A DNA stretch of 64,000 nucleotides, taken from contig OZ020622.1 of NCBI GenBank assembly GCA_963971575.1, positions 34,254,301-34,318,300 of the forward strand, in the 5' to 3' direction. Every line of letters begins with the position of its first letter. The stretch's first letter is position 1. Shown in pieces: positions 50,961-60,998 of the stretch. Under the pieces are notes generated by a model. It made no database searches, was not told where the DNA came from, and worked only from the letters and a program-made list of their open reading frames with translations. This stretch comes from Liopterus haemorrhoidalis (Eukaryota; Arthropoda; Insecta; Coleoptera; Dytiscidae). A program made the translations under genes and the position numbers.

Positions 50961-52058
50961 ATGCCTAACCAATACCTACGGAAGGCGGCTGCTGGACGAG
51001 GTGCCTGGAGCGAAGAAGATTTAAAAAATGCTATGGCTGAAGTACAAAGTGGAGGGATGACGGTTTATAGGGCCTCTTTTATCTACCATATTCCAAGAAA
51101 AACACTAGAAAGAAGGTTAAAACAAAACAACTACACAAAGGGACATATGGGACCATCATCAACCTTTGGTGCAGACAACGAAAAAAGACTGAGCAAGCAT
51201 ATAAAAGACATGCAGTCGAGAGGCTTTCCATTGACTACCGATGATTTAAGAAAAATTTCATTCAAGTATGCTGAGCAATTAGGAATTAAACACAGATTCA
51301 ATATGAAATCTGAGAAGGCGGGCTATGATTGGGTGCAAATGTTTTCGAAAAGGAATTCCGATATTTCATTAAGGAAATCAGAAGGGGTGTCATATGCTAG
51401 AAGTCAAGGGATGAATAAAGCAGAAGTAAACGCCTATTTTGAAATGCTTGAGAGGATTCTCAGTGATAATGACCTAATAAATAAACCTGGCCATATTTAC
51501 AACATGGACGAGTCTGGATTGCAATTGAATAATCGACCAGGTCATGTTTTGGATGAAAAAGGTTCCAAAGCTGTAGCTATTGCAACGTCTACAGAAAAAG
51601 GAGACACGATGACGTTCATTGGTTGCTGCAATGCTGAAGGTAATTTTATGCCTCCTGCATGCATTATGAAAGGGCAAAGGAAGAAACCTGAATTTGAAGA
51701 TGGACTACCTCCAGGTTCAGTGGTTTATATGTCACAAAAATCCGCCTATATAACCTCTGACATATTTCTAGAATGGATGAAATCGCATTTCTTGCCTCGA
51801 AAACCAGATGGCAAAGTGCTTCTTTTGCTGAACGGTCATTCTACACACTGCACTTCAGTTAAAATGCTGGAGTTTGCTAATGATAATGACATCATCTTAC
51901 TGTCGATGCCATCACACATATCCCACTATCTACAGCCGCTGGATGTTGCTGTTTTCAAATCTCTTAAAACTTTCTTCTATGAATCCTGCAGGTTATGGAT
52001 GAAACAGCACGCTGGACGCCGTCTAACAAGACAACAATTTGGCTTCTTATTAAACTAA
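50961..52058 (+). pseudogene. pogo-like transposase, DDE part
   Basis: 365 codons from ATG to a TAA after FGFLLN; codons in the same frame go on to 52178 (SATIGNAISEFRAAGVFPLNP), so this stop is a nonsense mutation. Residues 14-55 form a psq-type helix-turn-helix (WSEEDLKNAMAEV, ASFIYHIPRKTLERRL), followed by a CENP-B-like part to about 145. DDE_1 domain: D183 in NMDESGL, position 291 in LLLLNGHSTH, D328 in HYLQPLDVAVF. Relatives have D-G-H at position 291; Asn here removes a catalytic residue. The BEL insertion separates the C-terminal finger. Probably inactive. Confidence 0.9.
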
Positions 52059-52178
52059 GCCTGGGGAAAATCAGCGACAATTGGAAATGCAATATCAGAA
52101 TTCAGGGCAGCAGGAGTTTTCCCACTAAATCCAGGAGCCATTCCGGAGTACGCCTTTAGTGAGAACATTGAGCAACCT
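52059..52178 (+). other. pogo transposase read-on up to BEL insertion
   Basis: In-frame continuation after the nonsense codon, through NPGAIPEYAF, to the AACCT target duplication at 52174-52178. Confidence 0.7.
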
Positions 52179-52371
52179 TGTTAGAGTTTAGATTTGAAAT
52201 TTTATACAAAATAAAATGTACTTAAGTATTCAAGCGCATGCGCCACTATTGTGATAAGAGAGTCGTAATGTGCAAGTTAAAGCAAGCAGTTGTGAAATGT
52301 ATTTTTCTACAATAAATCAAATTGTTTTTTGAATCAACGAGAAAAGAGCATATTTATTACCACACTTTACA
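52179..52371 (+). repeat. BEL 5' LTR
   Basis: Begins TGTTAGAGTTTAG, ends CACACTTTACA, with AATAAA at about 52311. Confidence 0.95.
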
Positions 52372-52388
52372 TGGTCCTTCGAGCCGGA
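52372..52388 (+). promoter_or_regulatory. BEL primer-binding site
   Basis: TGGTCCTTCGAGCCGGA directly after the LTR, matching the primer-site form of many BEL/Pao elements. Confidence 0.8.
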
Positions 52389-52779
52389 TATATTTCAGTA
52401 AAAATCATAGTGTTTAATCATAATTAAACAGTGTGAAAGTGCATTCAAGAATCATAAACAAAACAAAATCACAAGGCGATCCAACATGGCTTCGTGACGT
52501 CCCAGCGTAGGGATACATCACAGCGTAGAGATTACATACATCACAGGCGTAGGAATACATTCAGCAACTGTCAACAGGTTAGTGAACTCTCCGATATTCT
52601 ATTTTCTATTCCTTTTTTTCCATAACAATATTGCATAGTAAATAATAAATAAATAATTTAAGACATCAAAACTAATTACAATTAACATAATATTCAAATA
52701 ATAACAAAATATTTTAAAACAAAGGATTTAAAACGTAATATTTCCATAATTAGATTAAATTTAAAAAATTAAAAATAAC
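52389..52779 (+). other. BEL leader
   Basis: Untranslated leader with imperfect tandem CAGCGTAGGGATACATCA-like units (about 52500-52560). No ORF. Confidence 0.5.
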
Positions 52780-54145
52780 ATGGCCGAGTTAAAAACATTA
52801 ATTAGAAAACGCGGAGCTCTTAAGGCTAAATTAACATATTTTAAAAAATATCTTGACGATATTAAAAATATAACTTCAGAATTAAAAGATACTGAATTAA
52901 TAGAGTTAGAACAACGATTGCAATCTGCAATTGAATTAAAGGCTCAGTACAACGATATTCAGATGGAAATAGAAATATCAGCGGCAGAGGGAGAATTAGA
53001 AGGGCATCACCTTGAAGGTCTAGCCTTTGAAGATAATTATTTCAAAGTTACTTCCGCAGCACGGTTCATAATAAAACAGAATAAAAAGCTAGATAATCAA
53101 GACTCAGATGCTGATTTAACAGACATTAAACTGCCAAAAATCAATTAACCTATATTTCATGGCGTTTATGATCAGTGGATCACGTTCAGAGACACATTCA
53201 CGTCCATTATACATAAAAATAATAAACTTTCAAGCATTCAAAAGTTTCATTATTTAAAATCGGCACTACGTTCAGGTGCAAGTCAAGTGATAGAATCATT
53301 AGAGGTTTCCAGTGAAAACTATGAAAATGCATGGACGTTATTAAAGGAACGTTTTGAAAATAAGAGGTTGATTGTGCAAGGTCACGTGCAAGCATTGTTT
53401 GAATTAAACCCTGTTCAAAAAGAATCATCCGCAAAACTGCGACAGTTATGTGACAGTGTACTAAAACACATGCGAGCACTAGATGCTCTAATCAAACCCG
53501 AAAACACCGTAAACGCAATAATGATACATTTATTAAGTTCAAAATTAGACCCAATAACAAACAGAGAATGGGAGGCTTCAAACAAGTCAGATCAACCACA
53601 AACGATACAAGAACTCACAGATTTTTTAGCCCAACGTTGTCAATGGTTAGAATCTTTAGAGTCCAGAAAGACAAAGTCTTCAGTTGTTACACCAATAAAG
53701 TCTAACAAACTTCAAGCTAATGTTTCTACATTTCAACCATCAGCATGCCCGGTATGCAAGGATGAGCACTTCATTTATAGATGTCCAACCTTTCTAAAGT
53801 ATTCAACTGCAGAACGGTTACAACACACAAAGCGTTTAAAACTATGTTTAAATTGCCTTAAACCAAATCATTTACAAAATCTATGTAGATCGTCAACATG
53901 CAAACATTGTGCTGGCAGACACAACACTCTGTTACATCAAGACAAGTCCCAAGCACAAAAAGGTGAGCAAAGTCCAGAAACAGCGGCAACACAAGCACCC
54001 AGTGCTGTGACCTCGCTCACAGCCAATCACAACACTTATGTTATGCTATCAACAGCAAATGTACTAGTTTAAGACTCAAAGGGAAGTTTCCAGCAATGCA
54101 GGGCACTTCTAGATTCTGGGTCAATCACAATTTGTCACATCAAGC
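52780..54145 (+). pseudogene. BEL gag and start of protease, with stops
   Basis: The 52780-53148 segment is a coiled-coil N-terminus (LIRKRGALKAKL ... ELEQRLQSAIELK) ending LPKIN and TAA, where relatives continue. The same frame goes on with PIFHGVYDQW, HYLKSALRSGAS, NYENAWTLLKERF (DUF1759-type gag) and Cys-rich CPVCKDEHFIYRCP, CLNCLKPNHLQNLC and CKHCAGRHNTLLH knuckles. A second stop is at 54070, followed by a protease start (CRALLDSGSIT, active-site Asp present) and a frameshift just before 54146. Confidence 0.9.
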
Positions 54146-57100
54146 TTGTGCAAAAGGTTAGGATTGCAATGCAAAAAGATCGACATGCCAGTTTCAGGCA
54201 TTGGTGAAAAACTCACAACCATCACAGAACAAACTGAGTTAAAAATAAAATCAATTTTTAACGGATTTCAAGCAACAATGAGTTGTCTAGTATTACCCAG
54301 GATAATAGAGTCAACTCCGACTTTCAAAATCAACACAGCATCTTTTGAAATACCAAAATCAATCAAATTGGCTGATCCATTATTTCATGAGCCCAAACCG
54401 ATTGATTTACTAATTGGAGCAGAATGGTTCTACTCACTACTATGTGTAGGTCAAATCAAAATTTCAAACAAAAACACTATCTTACAGAAGACCAAACTTG
54501 GATGGATAGTATCTGGTCCAGTAACAGGTCAGCATACAGTACAAGAGCAATCTCTCTGTTGCTTCCATACACCAAACGAAGGTTCTCTTAACAATGAAAT
54601 CGAACGTTTCTGGAAACAAGAAGAAACACAAAGCAAGACACATTATACAAAAGAAGAGCAAGAGTGTGAGAGTCACTTTAAAAATACATTCACACGAGAA
54701 TCAGATGGACGATATGTCGTAAGTTTGCCTACCAAAGTCAACACTGAATTAGGCGATTCGTACGAGATGGCACATAAACGATTACTATCTCTTGAACGAA
54801 GCCTTCAACGTAACCCACATTTGCGCAGAAACTATAATGAGTTTATGAATGAATATGAGCAGCTGGGTCACATGTCACGAGATGAAGCAACAAACGCAGC
54901 TTCGTCATATTTTCTTCCACACCACGCAGTCATCAAAGAGACGAGTACTACAACAAAGGTAAGAGTTGTATTTGATGGCTCTGCCAAAACAACTAATGGG
55001 AAATCTTTAAACGACATCCTGTTAGTGGGTCCTACAATTCAAGATGACCTCATCTCCATTATTATCAGATTTCGTACTCACAGGTTTGCTCTCACAGCAG
55101 ATATCGAAAAAATGTATCGGCAAATAAATGTCAAGGTTGCAGATCAACAATTACAAAAAATCTTGTGGCGAAGCGAACCCCAAGAACCCATTCAAATATT
55201 TTCGTTAAAAACCGTCACATATGGCACATCATCTGCACCGTTTCTTGCCGTCAGAACTTTAAACCAACTAGCTATTGATGAAGGTATTAATGAGTACCAA
55301 GAAGCATCCAACATAATTCAATCAGATTTCTACGTAGATGATTTAATTACAGGAGCTTCTACAATAGAAACAGCTATTCAATTACAAAAAAGCATAACAA
55401 ACATCTTAGCAAAGGGTAAGATGAATATTAGAAAATGGAATTCCAACAGTCAAGAAATTCTAAATGCCGTTGAACAACAAGATATACAAGATGTCTTCAG
55501 TATTGATAAACGGAATGTTCAGAAAACATTAGGTCTATACTGGAACTCGTCTACAGATGAATTTTCGTATTCTGTTAAAGCTAAGGAAATTGTAACTGCA
55601 ACAAAACGCACCATATTATCAGCCATTGCACAAATTTATGATCCACTAGGTTTAATTGGCCCAATATTAATTCTTGCAAAATTAGTAATGCAGAAACTAT
55701 GGCAAGTCAATTTGATTTGGGATGAATCAGTACCATTGTCAATTCACACATTGTGGTCAGAAGTTTACAACAATCTAGATCAACTGAATCAACTAAAAAT
55801 TCCGAGATACATCAATCCTGATAATATTAATAATCCATGTGACTTGCACGGATTTTCCAATGCGTCCGAGAAGGCATATGGAGCGTGTGTCTACGTAAGA
55901 TATTATCATCAAGGACACGGAACAGTAGCACTACTTTGCTCAAAGGCAAGAGTCGCGCCACTAAAAACAGTAAACCTACCAAGACTTGAACTCTGTGGAG
56001 CTTTGTTATTAACAGAATTAATGTCTAAGGTTTTACAAATCATTCGGATCAAGATAGCAAATATTTATTGTTGGACCGATTCGACAATAGTCTTGTCATG
56101 GATTGTCAAAGAGCCATGCCATTTCAAAACATACGTTGCAAACAGGATCTCAGAAATCCAAGGTCTACTTCCTAATGCAATTTGGAAACACGTACCAACA
56201 ACTTCCAACCCTGCAGACATCATATCCCGTGGAATGACGCCAGGAGAGTTAATAAACTGTTCAATATGGTGGTCAGGACCACAGTGGCTATTAGAACCAG
56301 AAACCGAATGGCCAAGGACAAGTATCATGACCAAGGAAGATCAAGAAACCATTGATTTGGAAACTAAAACAATATCTTTCGTCACAGCACTAACAGATGA
56401 ACCTGAATTTTTGACAAGATATTCATCATTCAGTAAACTACAACGAATTATGGCATTTTGTCTACGTTTCATTGAACGAATCAAATCGAAGAAAAAACCA
56501 ACAAATAAACACTTGACTGTAAGTGAGCTAAAAAACGCAACAAATAAAATCCTACTTATAATTCAACAAAAACATTTTAACCAGGAAATCAAGGAATTAA
56601 GAGGAAAAGGATTGGTTTCTACAAAGAGTAAACTTCATGCCTTAAATCCGTTTTTAGACACAAACGGTCTAATTCGTGTTGGAGGCAGATTGGGACAATC
56701 ATGGCTGTCAACGGATCAAAAGCATCCAGTTGTACTTCCAGAAAAGCATCACGTAACAACTCTAATAATGCATGAAGTACACATTGTCAGACTTCATTGC
56801 GGAGCACAAGCACTAATTTCTTATGTCCGATTAAAATACTGGCCAATTTCTGGCAAAAACCTAGCCAAGAAATTAGTGAGAACATGTATTACTTGCTTTA
56901 AATGCAAACCACATTCAACAGAACACATGATGGGACATTTACCGTCAGCAAGAACAAGCATTCCGATAAAACCATTCCACAAATGTGGAGTTGATTACTG
57001 TGGACCTTTCCAAATTCTTCAGCACCGAGGGCGAGGACGCATCAAATCAACCAAGGGTTATATAGCAATATTTATTTGTTTTGCATCAAAGGCCGTCCAT

Positions 57101-57889
57101 TTGGAGTTGGTAACAGATCTTACAGCAGAAGCATTTCTAGCTGTACTCAGAAGATTCACATCCCGACGAGGCTTACCGTCAGATATATATTCAGACAATG
57201 GAACCAATTTTGTAACGGCCAATCGAGAACTACAAGAACTTTTCACAATACTCTCTGAAAATCATGATCATATAACAGTTGAATTAGCTAAACAACAAAT
57301 AAAATGGCATTTCATACCACCAAGGTCACCTCATTTCGGTGGTCTTTGGAAAGCTGCCGTCAAATCTACTAAATATCATTTTAATCGTGTAGCTAAAAAC
57401 ATAAATTTAACATACGAAGAATTTAATACATTAATAATTCAAATCGAAGCAGTCTTAAATTCGAGACCACTAACCCCATTGTCCGAAGACCCAAATGATC
57501 TCAATGTCCTTACTCCTGCCCATTTCCTTATCGGAGATTCACTTTTAGCTCCAATGGAACCGATCGACGAAGACACCTCATCCCGATTGTCAGTGAAATG
57601 GCAACATATTCAAAGACTCAAACAGCATTTTTGGCAACGATGGTCCCGTGAATACTTGCATCAACTACAGCAACGTACCAAATGGTCAAGAGAATACAGC
57701 AATGTCAAAATTGGATCACTCGTACTACTCATCGAGGACAGCACACCACCCCAACGATGGCCAGTGGGAAGAATAATCGAACTTTTTCCTGGTGACGATA
57801 ACATAGTGCGGTGTGTTAGTGTAAAAACTGCCACAGGTGTTTACAAACGTGCAGTGCGCAAAGTAGCTGTGCTACCAATAGACATATAA
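54146..57889 (+). CDS. BEL/Pao pol: protease end, RT, RNase H, integrase
   Basis: 1,247 codons without a break. Protease end to about residue 130 (IDLLIGAEWF, LGWIVSGPV). RT about 270-450, with RVVFDGSAKT, ALTADIEKMYRQI, SSAPFLAVRTL and FYVDDLITGA. RNase H about 560-700, with LHGFSNASEKAYGACVYV, LELCGALLL and CWTDSTIVLSWI. Integrase from about 870, with HCGAQALISYVR...CITCFKCKP zinc motif, VDYCGPF, YSDNGTNF, PPRSPHFGGLWKAAVK and NSRPLTPL. All catalytic Asp/Glu positions look intact. The first Met is arbitrary, because upstream protease is frameshifted. Confidence 0.93.
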   Translation: MCKRLGLQCKKIDMPVSGIGEKLTTITEQTELKIKSIFNGFQATMSCLVLPRIIESTPTFKINTASFEIPKSIKLADPLFHEPKPIDLLIGAEWFYSLLCVGQIKISNKNTILQKTKLGWIVSGPVTGQHTVQEQSLCCFHTPNEGSLNNEIERFWKQEETQSKTHYTKEEQECESHFKNTFTRESDGRYVVSLPTKVNTELGDSYEMAHKRLLSLERSLQRNPHLRRNYNEFMNEYEQLGHMSRDEATNAASSYFLPHHAVIKETSTTTKVRVVFDGSAKTTNGKSLNDILLVGPTIQDDLISIIIRFRTHRFALTADIEKMYRQINVKVADQQLQKILWRSEPQEPIQIFSLKTVTYGTSSAPFLAVRTLNQLAIDEGINEYQEASNIIQSDFYVDDLITGASTIETAIQLQKSITNILAKGKMNIRKWNSNSQEILNAVEQQDIQDVFSIDKRNVQKTLGLYWNSSTDEFSYSVKAKEIVTATKRTILSAIAQIYDPLGLIGPILILAKLVMQKLWQVNLIWDESVPLSIHTLWSEVYNNLDQLNQLKIPRYINPDNINNPCDLHGFSNASEKAYGACVYVRYYHQGHGTVALLCSKARVAPLKTVNLPRLELCGALLLTELMSKVLQIIRIKIANIYCWTDSTIVLSWIVKEPCHFKTYVANRISEIQGLLPNAIWKHVPTTSNPADIISRGMTPGELINCSIWWSGPQWLLEPETEWPRTSIMTKEDQETIDLETKTISFVTALTDEPEFLTRYSSFSKLQRIMAFCLRFIERIKSKKKPTNKHLTVSELKNATNKILLIIQQKHFNQEIKELRGKGLVSTKSKLHALNPFLDTNGLIRVGGRLGQSWLSTDQKHPVVLPEKHHVTTLIMHEVHIVRLHCGAQALISYVRLKYWPISGKNLAKKLVRTCITCFKCKPHSTEHMMGHLPSARTSIPIKPFHKCGVDYCGPFQILQHRGRGRIKSTKGYIAIFICFASKAVHLELVTDLTAEAFLAVLRRFTSRRGLPSDIYSDNGTNFVTANRELQELFTILSENHDHITVELAKQQIKWHFIPPRSPHFGGLWKAAVKSTKYHFNRVAKNINLTYEEFNTLIIQIEAVLNSRPLTPLSEDPNDLNVLTPAHFLIGDSLLAPMEPIDEDTSSRLSVKWQHIQRLKQHFWQRWSREYLHQLQQRTKWSREYSNVKIGSLVLLIEDSTPPQRWPVGRIIELFPGDDNIVRCVSVKTATGVYKRAVRKVAVLPIDI

Positions 57890-58005
57890 GGACACTAAGT
57901 TCAAAACTGATGACATGACCATACAATGTTTAATTTTATAATTGTTTATCTTTGTATGTATTATCATAATTTGAAAGACCGCAAGTCATTTCAAGGCGGG
58001 CGGAA

Positions 58006-58197
58006 TGTTAGAGTTTAGATTTGAAATTTTATACAAAATAAAATGTACTTAAGTATTCAAGCGCATGCGCCACTATTGTGATAAGAGAGTCGTAATGTGC
58101 AAGTTAAAGCAAGCAGTTGTGAAATGTATTTTTCTACAATAAATCAAATTGTTTTTTGAATCAACGAGAAAAGAGCATATTTATTACCACACTTTAC
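58006..58197 (+). repeat. BEL 3' LTR
   Basis: Follows a purine tract (AAGGCGGGCGGAA). One A shorter than the 5' LTR at the AATAAATCAA site, otherwise apparently identical. Confidence 0.95.
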
Positions 58198-58204
58198 AAA
58201 CCTA

Positions 58205-58747
58205 TTGAAACAAACATCGGTTTCAGATTCAGGCCCAAGTACATCCTTTCAGACGGTGGACCAACCAACACCGACTAGATTACTGAACGAAGTATCTCCA
58301 CTACCTGTAAAACTAAACGAGGTTCGGAAACGAGCCAAACAAGTAAGCATTCTTTTGACATCTGAAGAGCATATTGAAAAACGAAAAATGAAAGAAAATG
58401 AAAAAGAAAAAAAGGAAGAAAAGTCAAAAAAACCAAAAATAATAAAAAAGGAAACTAAGACTGATAGACCTAAGAAACAAGATACTGTTAAGAAACGAAA
58501 GGCAATTTGTAGGTTGTCTGATAGCAGTTGCGAAGAAATTCCCATCGTTTTCAATGATACCTCTGAAAGTGAATCTGAAGATAGAGAGACAGATAACTGC
58601 ACAGGTTGTGGTGATAATTATTACAGGACACAATTATCTGAAGATTGGATACGACGCAATATTTGCATGCTCTGGGTGCATGAAAATTGCACCGAGTTTG
58701 AGGACATGTGTTCTTATTGCGGTAATAAGAACAAAAAAAGGAGTTAA
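58205..58747 (+). pseudogene. pogo transposase C-terminal part with PHD-like finger
   Basis: A Ser/Pro/Lys-rich linker (SSCEE, ESESEDRET) leads to a Cys/His finger: CTGCGDNYYRTQ, EDWIRRNICMLWVHENCTEF, CSYCGNKNKK, in the style of the PHD-like C-terminus of some insect pogo transposases. Where relatives have W-I-x-C there is an extra residue pattern (IRRNIC). It is out of frame with the part before the BEL insertion (a 1-nt shift), in addition to the stop at 52058. Confidence 0.75.
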
Positions 58748-59037
58748 ACGATCTCAAGGGCAAAGGGAAAGGCAAAAAAAGTACTGGCCATCTCCCCCCG
58801 ACCACTATGGCCATCACCCCCGGACACTCTGGGACAGATGGCCAGTCCTAGTTTTTTTTTTTTTTTTTTTTAAGTTTTAAATTACATTGGTTGCGTTGTT
58901 TAAAGCGATTTATCGTTAATGTTTGATAAGAGTAATAAATAAAGATTATGTTCTATAATAATTCAATGTTTTATTCATCATAATTCCTTCACAATAGAGT
59001 CTTAAAGTTACTAGGACCATCTCCCCCGGAATTACCC
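58748..59037 (+). other. pogo 3' subterminal region
   Basis: It contains CTGGCCATCTCCCCCCGACC, ATGGCCATCACCCCCGGAC, ACAGATGGCCAGTCC and the terminal GGACCATCTCCCCCGGAATT. These are inverted relative to motifs at the left end. A T-run is at 58853-58872. Confidence 0.7.
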
Positions 59038-59341
59038 TAATAAAATTTTCAATAATTAATAAATCTGTTACAATTGTTAATTTCTCGGTTATGAAGGGAC
59101 TTTTTTGAGATTTTCGATTTTGAATAGTGGTTGAAACTTGAAACACACTTTAATATTGTAAGAAATTCAGAAAAATGTTATACTGCAGAAATGCTTAGTG
59201 CAATATTTAAAGATAAAAAAAATAAAATTTATCTAACTTTTTATATTTCTATATTCATTTGTTGAGGAAGTACAAAAAAGTACAATAAATATATTGAATC
59301 TGCCACCGCAGATCCGACAAAACTATTTCATAACTTAAAAC

Positions 59342-59344
<3 letters not shown>
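59038..59344. other. AT-rich spacer
   Basis: No feature recognised. Confidence 0.4.

Positions 59345-59424
<80 letters not shown>
59345..59424. repeat. (TA)n microsatellite
   Basis: About 80 bp of uninterrupted TA. Other TA runs are at 28183-28252, 37581-37601, 59588-59606 and 60900-60942. Confidence 0.97.
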
Positions 59425-59429
<5 letters not shown>

Positions 59430-59560
59430 AAACGCAGGTTCTCTTTTATTCGTCAGTTTATTAAAATGTTCTTGTCGATTTATAAAATATGAAACGTTTC
59501 GTGCATGGGTAGTATGCACATCTTCAGTCAGTCAATCAGATAAAATAAAATCACCACGTA
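59425..59560 (-). mobile_element. Penelope-like element 3' fragment
   Basis: On the minus strand: TCTGATTGACTGACTGAAGA, the stem-loop TGTGCAT...ATGCAC, GAAACGTTTC, then AATCGACAAGAACATTTT and AATAAACTGACGAATAAAAG, the type of 3' end seen in Penelope-like elements. It is followed by (TA)n. No coding remains. Confidence 0.6.
59490..59530 (-). ncRNA. Hammerhead-ribozyme-like motif (second Penelope family)
   Basis: The minus strand reads UGA, CUGAAGA, one U, stem II GUGCAU/AUGCAC with loop ACUACCC, GAAACGUU, UCA. UCA pairs with UGA. Every helix differs in sequence from the 14019 motif while the core CUGANGA, the single extra nucleotide and GAAACGUU are kept. This is compensatory variation. Confidence 0.6.
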
Positions 59561-59606
59561 GTCAACTCGAAGTTAAAAACTGTGTGAATATATATATATA
59601 TATATA

Positions 59607-60896
59607 TGTAAACAAATAAGGGATTTATTGTTTAAATAAAACTCATGTTGTTCTCAGACTATTTTATTCTAAGTATTCACTCTTACAACGTAAGAAAACA
59701 TCTGATCTCTCTATCAAATTCTACGTGTGTTTTATTCAAACCAATTAGTGTAATGAGCCGTCATCATTATCGTTAATGAGTCGTCATCATTAGGATTGCA
59801 TCTAGTTAACATTTTATGGTGACGTAACAGGGCTTCGTGGAAGGCTAGATGCTAACACGGCCGTCCTGCTCCTAGCGTGTCCTCACGTCCTTTCTGTAGA
59901 CGAATATCTGGTAAATGATGATGTGGTAGATGTCATCAGGGGATGATCATATAGGCCTTAGAATAGTCTGAAAGTCTTCAAAAAGATTTAAGGAAAAAGA
60001 AAAGATTTAAGGTCCAATATCATTGACATTTTAAGGTCCCTGACCATTTAAGATCCCTGATCATTTAAGATCCACACCATTGACCATTTAAGATCACACC
60101 ATTGACCATTTAAGATCCACACCATTGACCATTTAAGATCCACACCATTGACCATTTATGATCCACACCACATTCGAGAGTTCAACTGAAAACAGTCGAA
60201 AAACGTTTTCCAGCGTTTCATTTTCCTTCCACGTTGGAAGTTCCACCAATGTATTTCACCATAATCACTTATTATTTGCAATAATTGAAACGTATCACTT
60301 GCGTTTTTCACTTTCAAACTACTATCTTAGACAAACAGTATTTTCATACCCATTTGTTTCATTTTTCCCATTCACAACCAGAAACGTATTCGAACGTTCG
60401 CCTTCGCAAATTGATTAAATAAGTATTTCATGAACAAAATTGCATAATTAACTTTTGTAACTGTTCAAGCACACAAACTTAAATTCAATAATATCCGAAA
60501 CAACGCAGACAGGTAATAATTTATCACATCACTATTTGTCACTTAATCATCAAATTAATAATTTAAACAAAACACTGCAAAAATGCAACAAAGCAAGATC
60601 CCAATAAAATAACAAAATATTATTAAGACGTTGACTCGATCCCACTTCTGATGTAAACAAATAAGGGATTTATTGTTTAAATAAAACTCATGTTGTTCAC
60701 AGACTATTTTATTCTAAGTATTCACTCTTACAACGTAAGAAAACATCTGATCTCTCTATCAAATTCTACGTGTGTTTTATAAAAACCAATTAGTGTAATG
60801 AGCCGTCATCATTATCGTTAATGAGTCGTCATCATTAGGATTGCATCTAGATAACATTTTATGGTGACGTAACAAGGCTTCGTGGAAGGCTAGATG

Positions 60897-60898
<2 letters not shown>
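59607..60898 (-). mobile_element. Non-coding LTR element (TRIM-like)
   Basis: Direct repeats at 59607-59857 (251 bp, TG...CA) and 60652-60898 share about 98% identity by eye. The right copy lacks its last few bases at a (TA)n run. The 794-bp interior has no retroviral domains. Orientation is uncertain; on the minus strand a purine-rich AGGAGCAGGACGG precedes the 59857 end and TCAGAAGTGGGATCGAG follows the 60652 end, so minus is favoured. Confidence 0.7.
60040..60170. repeat. Tandem array, about 23-bp unit
   Basis: Five to six units of CCATTTAAGATCCACACCATTGA with small length changes (one lacks CC), inside the TRIM-like element. Confidence 0.85.
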
Positions 60899-60944
<46 letters not shown>

Positions 60945-60998
60945 ACAACACTTTGAAGACAATTACGGAACCGAAACAAGGGGCAAAATCAGTCTTTA

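Larger units (their letters stand above)
52179..58197 (+). mobile_element. BEL/Pao retrotransposon, young insertion
   Basis: LTRs at 52179-52371 (193 bp) and 58006-58197 (192 bp) appear to differ only by one A. Target duplication AACCT (52174-52178, 58198-58202). The primer site TGGTCCTTCGAGCCGGA follows the 5' LTR. Order gag, protease, RT, RNase H, integrase fits BEL/Pao. No env-like ORF. Two nonsense codons and a frameshift in gag/protease suggest it was already defective when copied, or decayed soon after. Confidence 0.95.
39314..59037 (+). mobile_element. pogo-like DNA transposon, split by LINE nest and BEL element
   Basis: Outer ends GGGTAATTCCAGGGAAGATGG and complement of GGGTAATTCCGGGGGAGATGG are flanked by TA (39312-39313, 59038-59039). 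Own sequence is 39314-39374, 50589-52178 and 58203-59037, about 2.5 kb, a normal size for pogo/Tigger. Subterminal copies of GGGAGAGATGGCCA / TGGCCATCTC(A/C)CCC lie near both ends, likely transposase-binding sites. The transposase is on the + strand. Two independent insertions with their own duplications account for the remaining 17 kb. Confidence 0.92.

Noticed and set aside
60040..60170. CRISPR-like array
   Set aside because: Contiguous imperfect repeats without unique spacers, in a eukaryotic retroelement interior.
59607..60898. Tandem gene duplication or satellite
   Set aside because: The two repeats are 251 bp with TG...CA ends and a unique interior, which fits LTRs better. No coding sequence.
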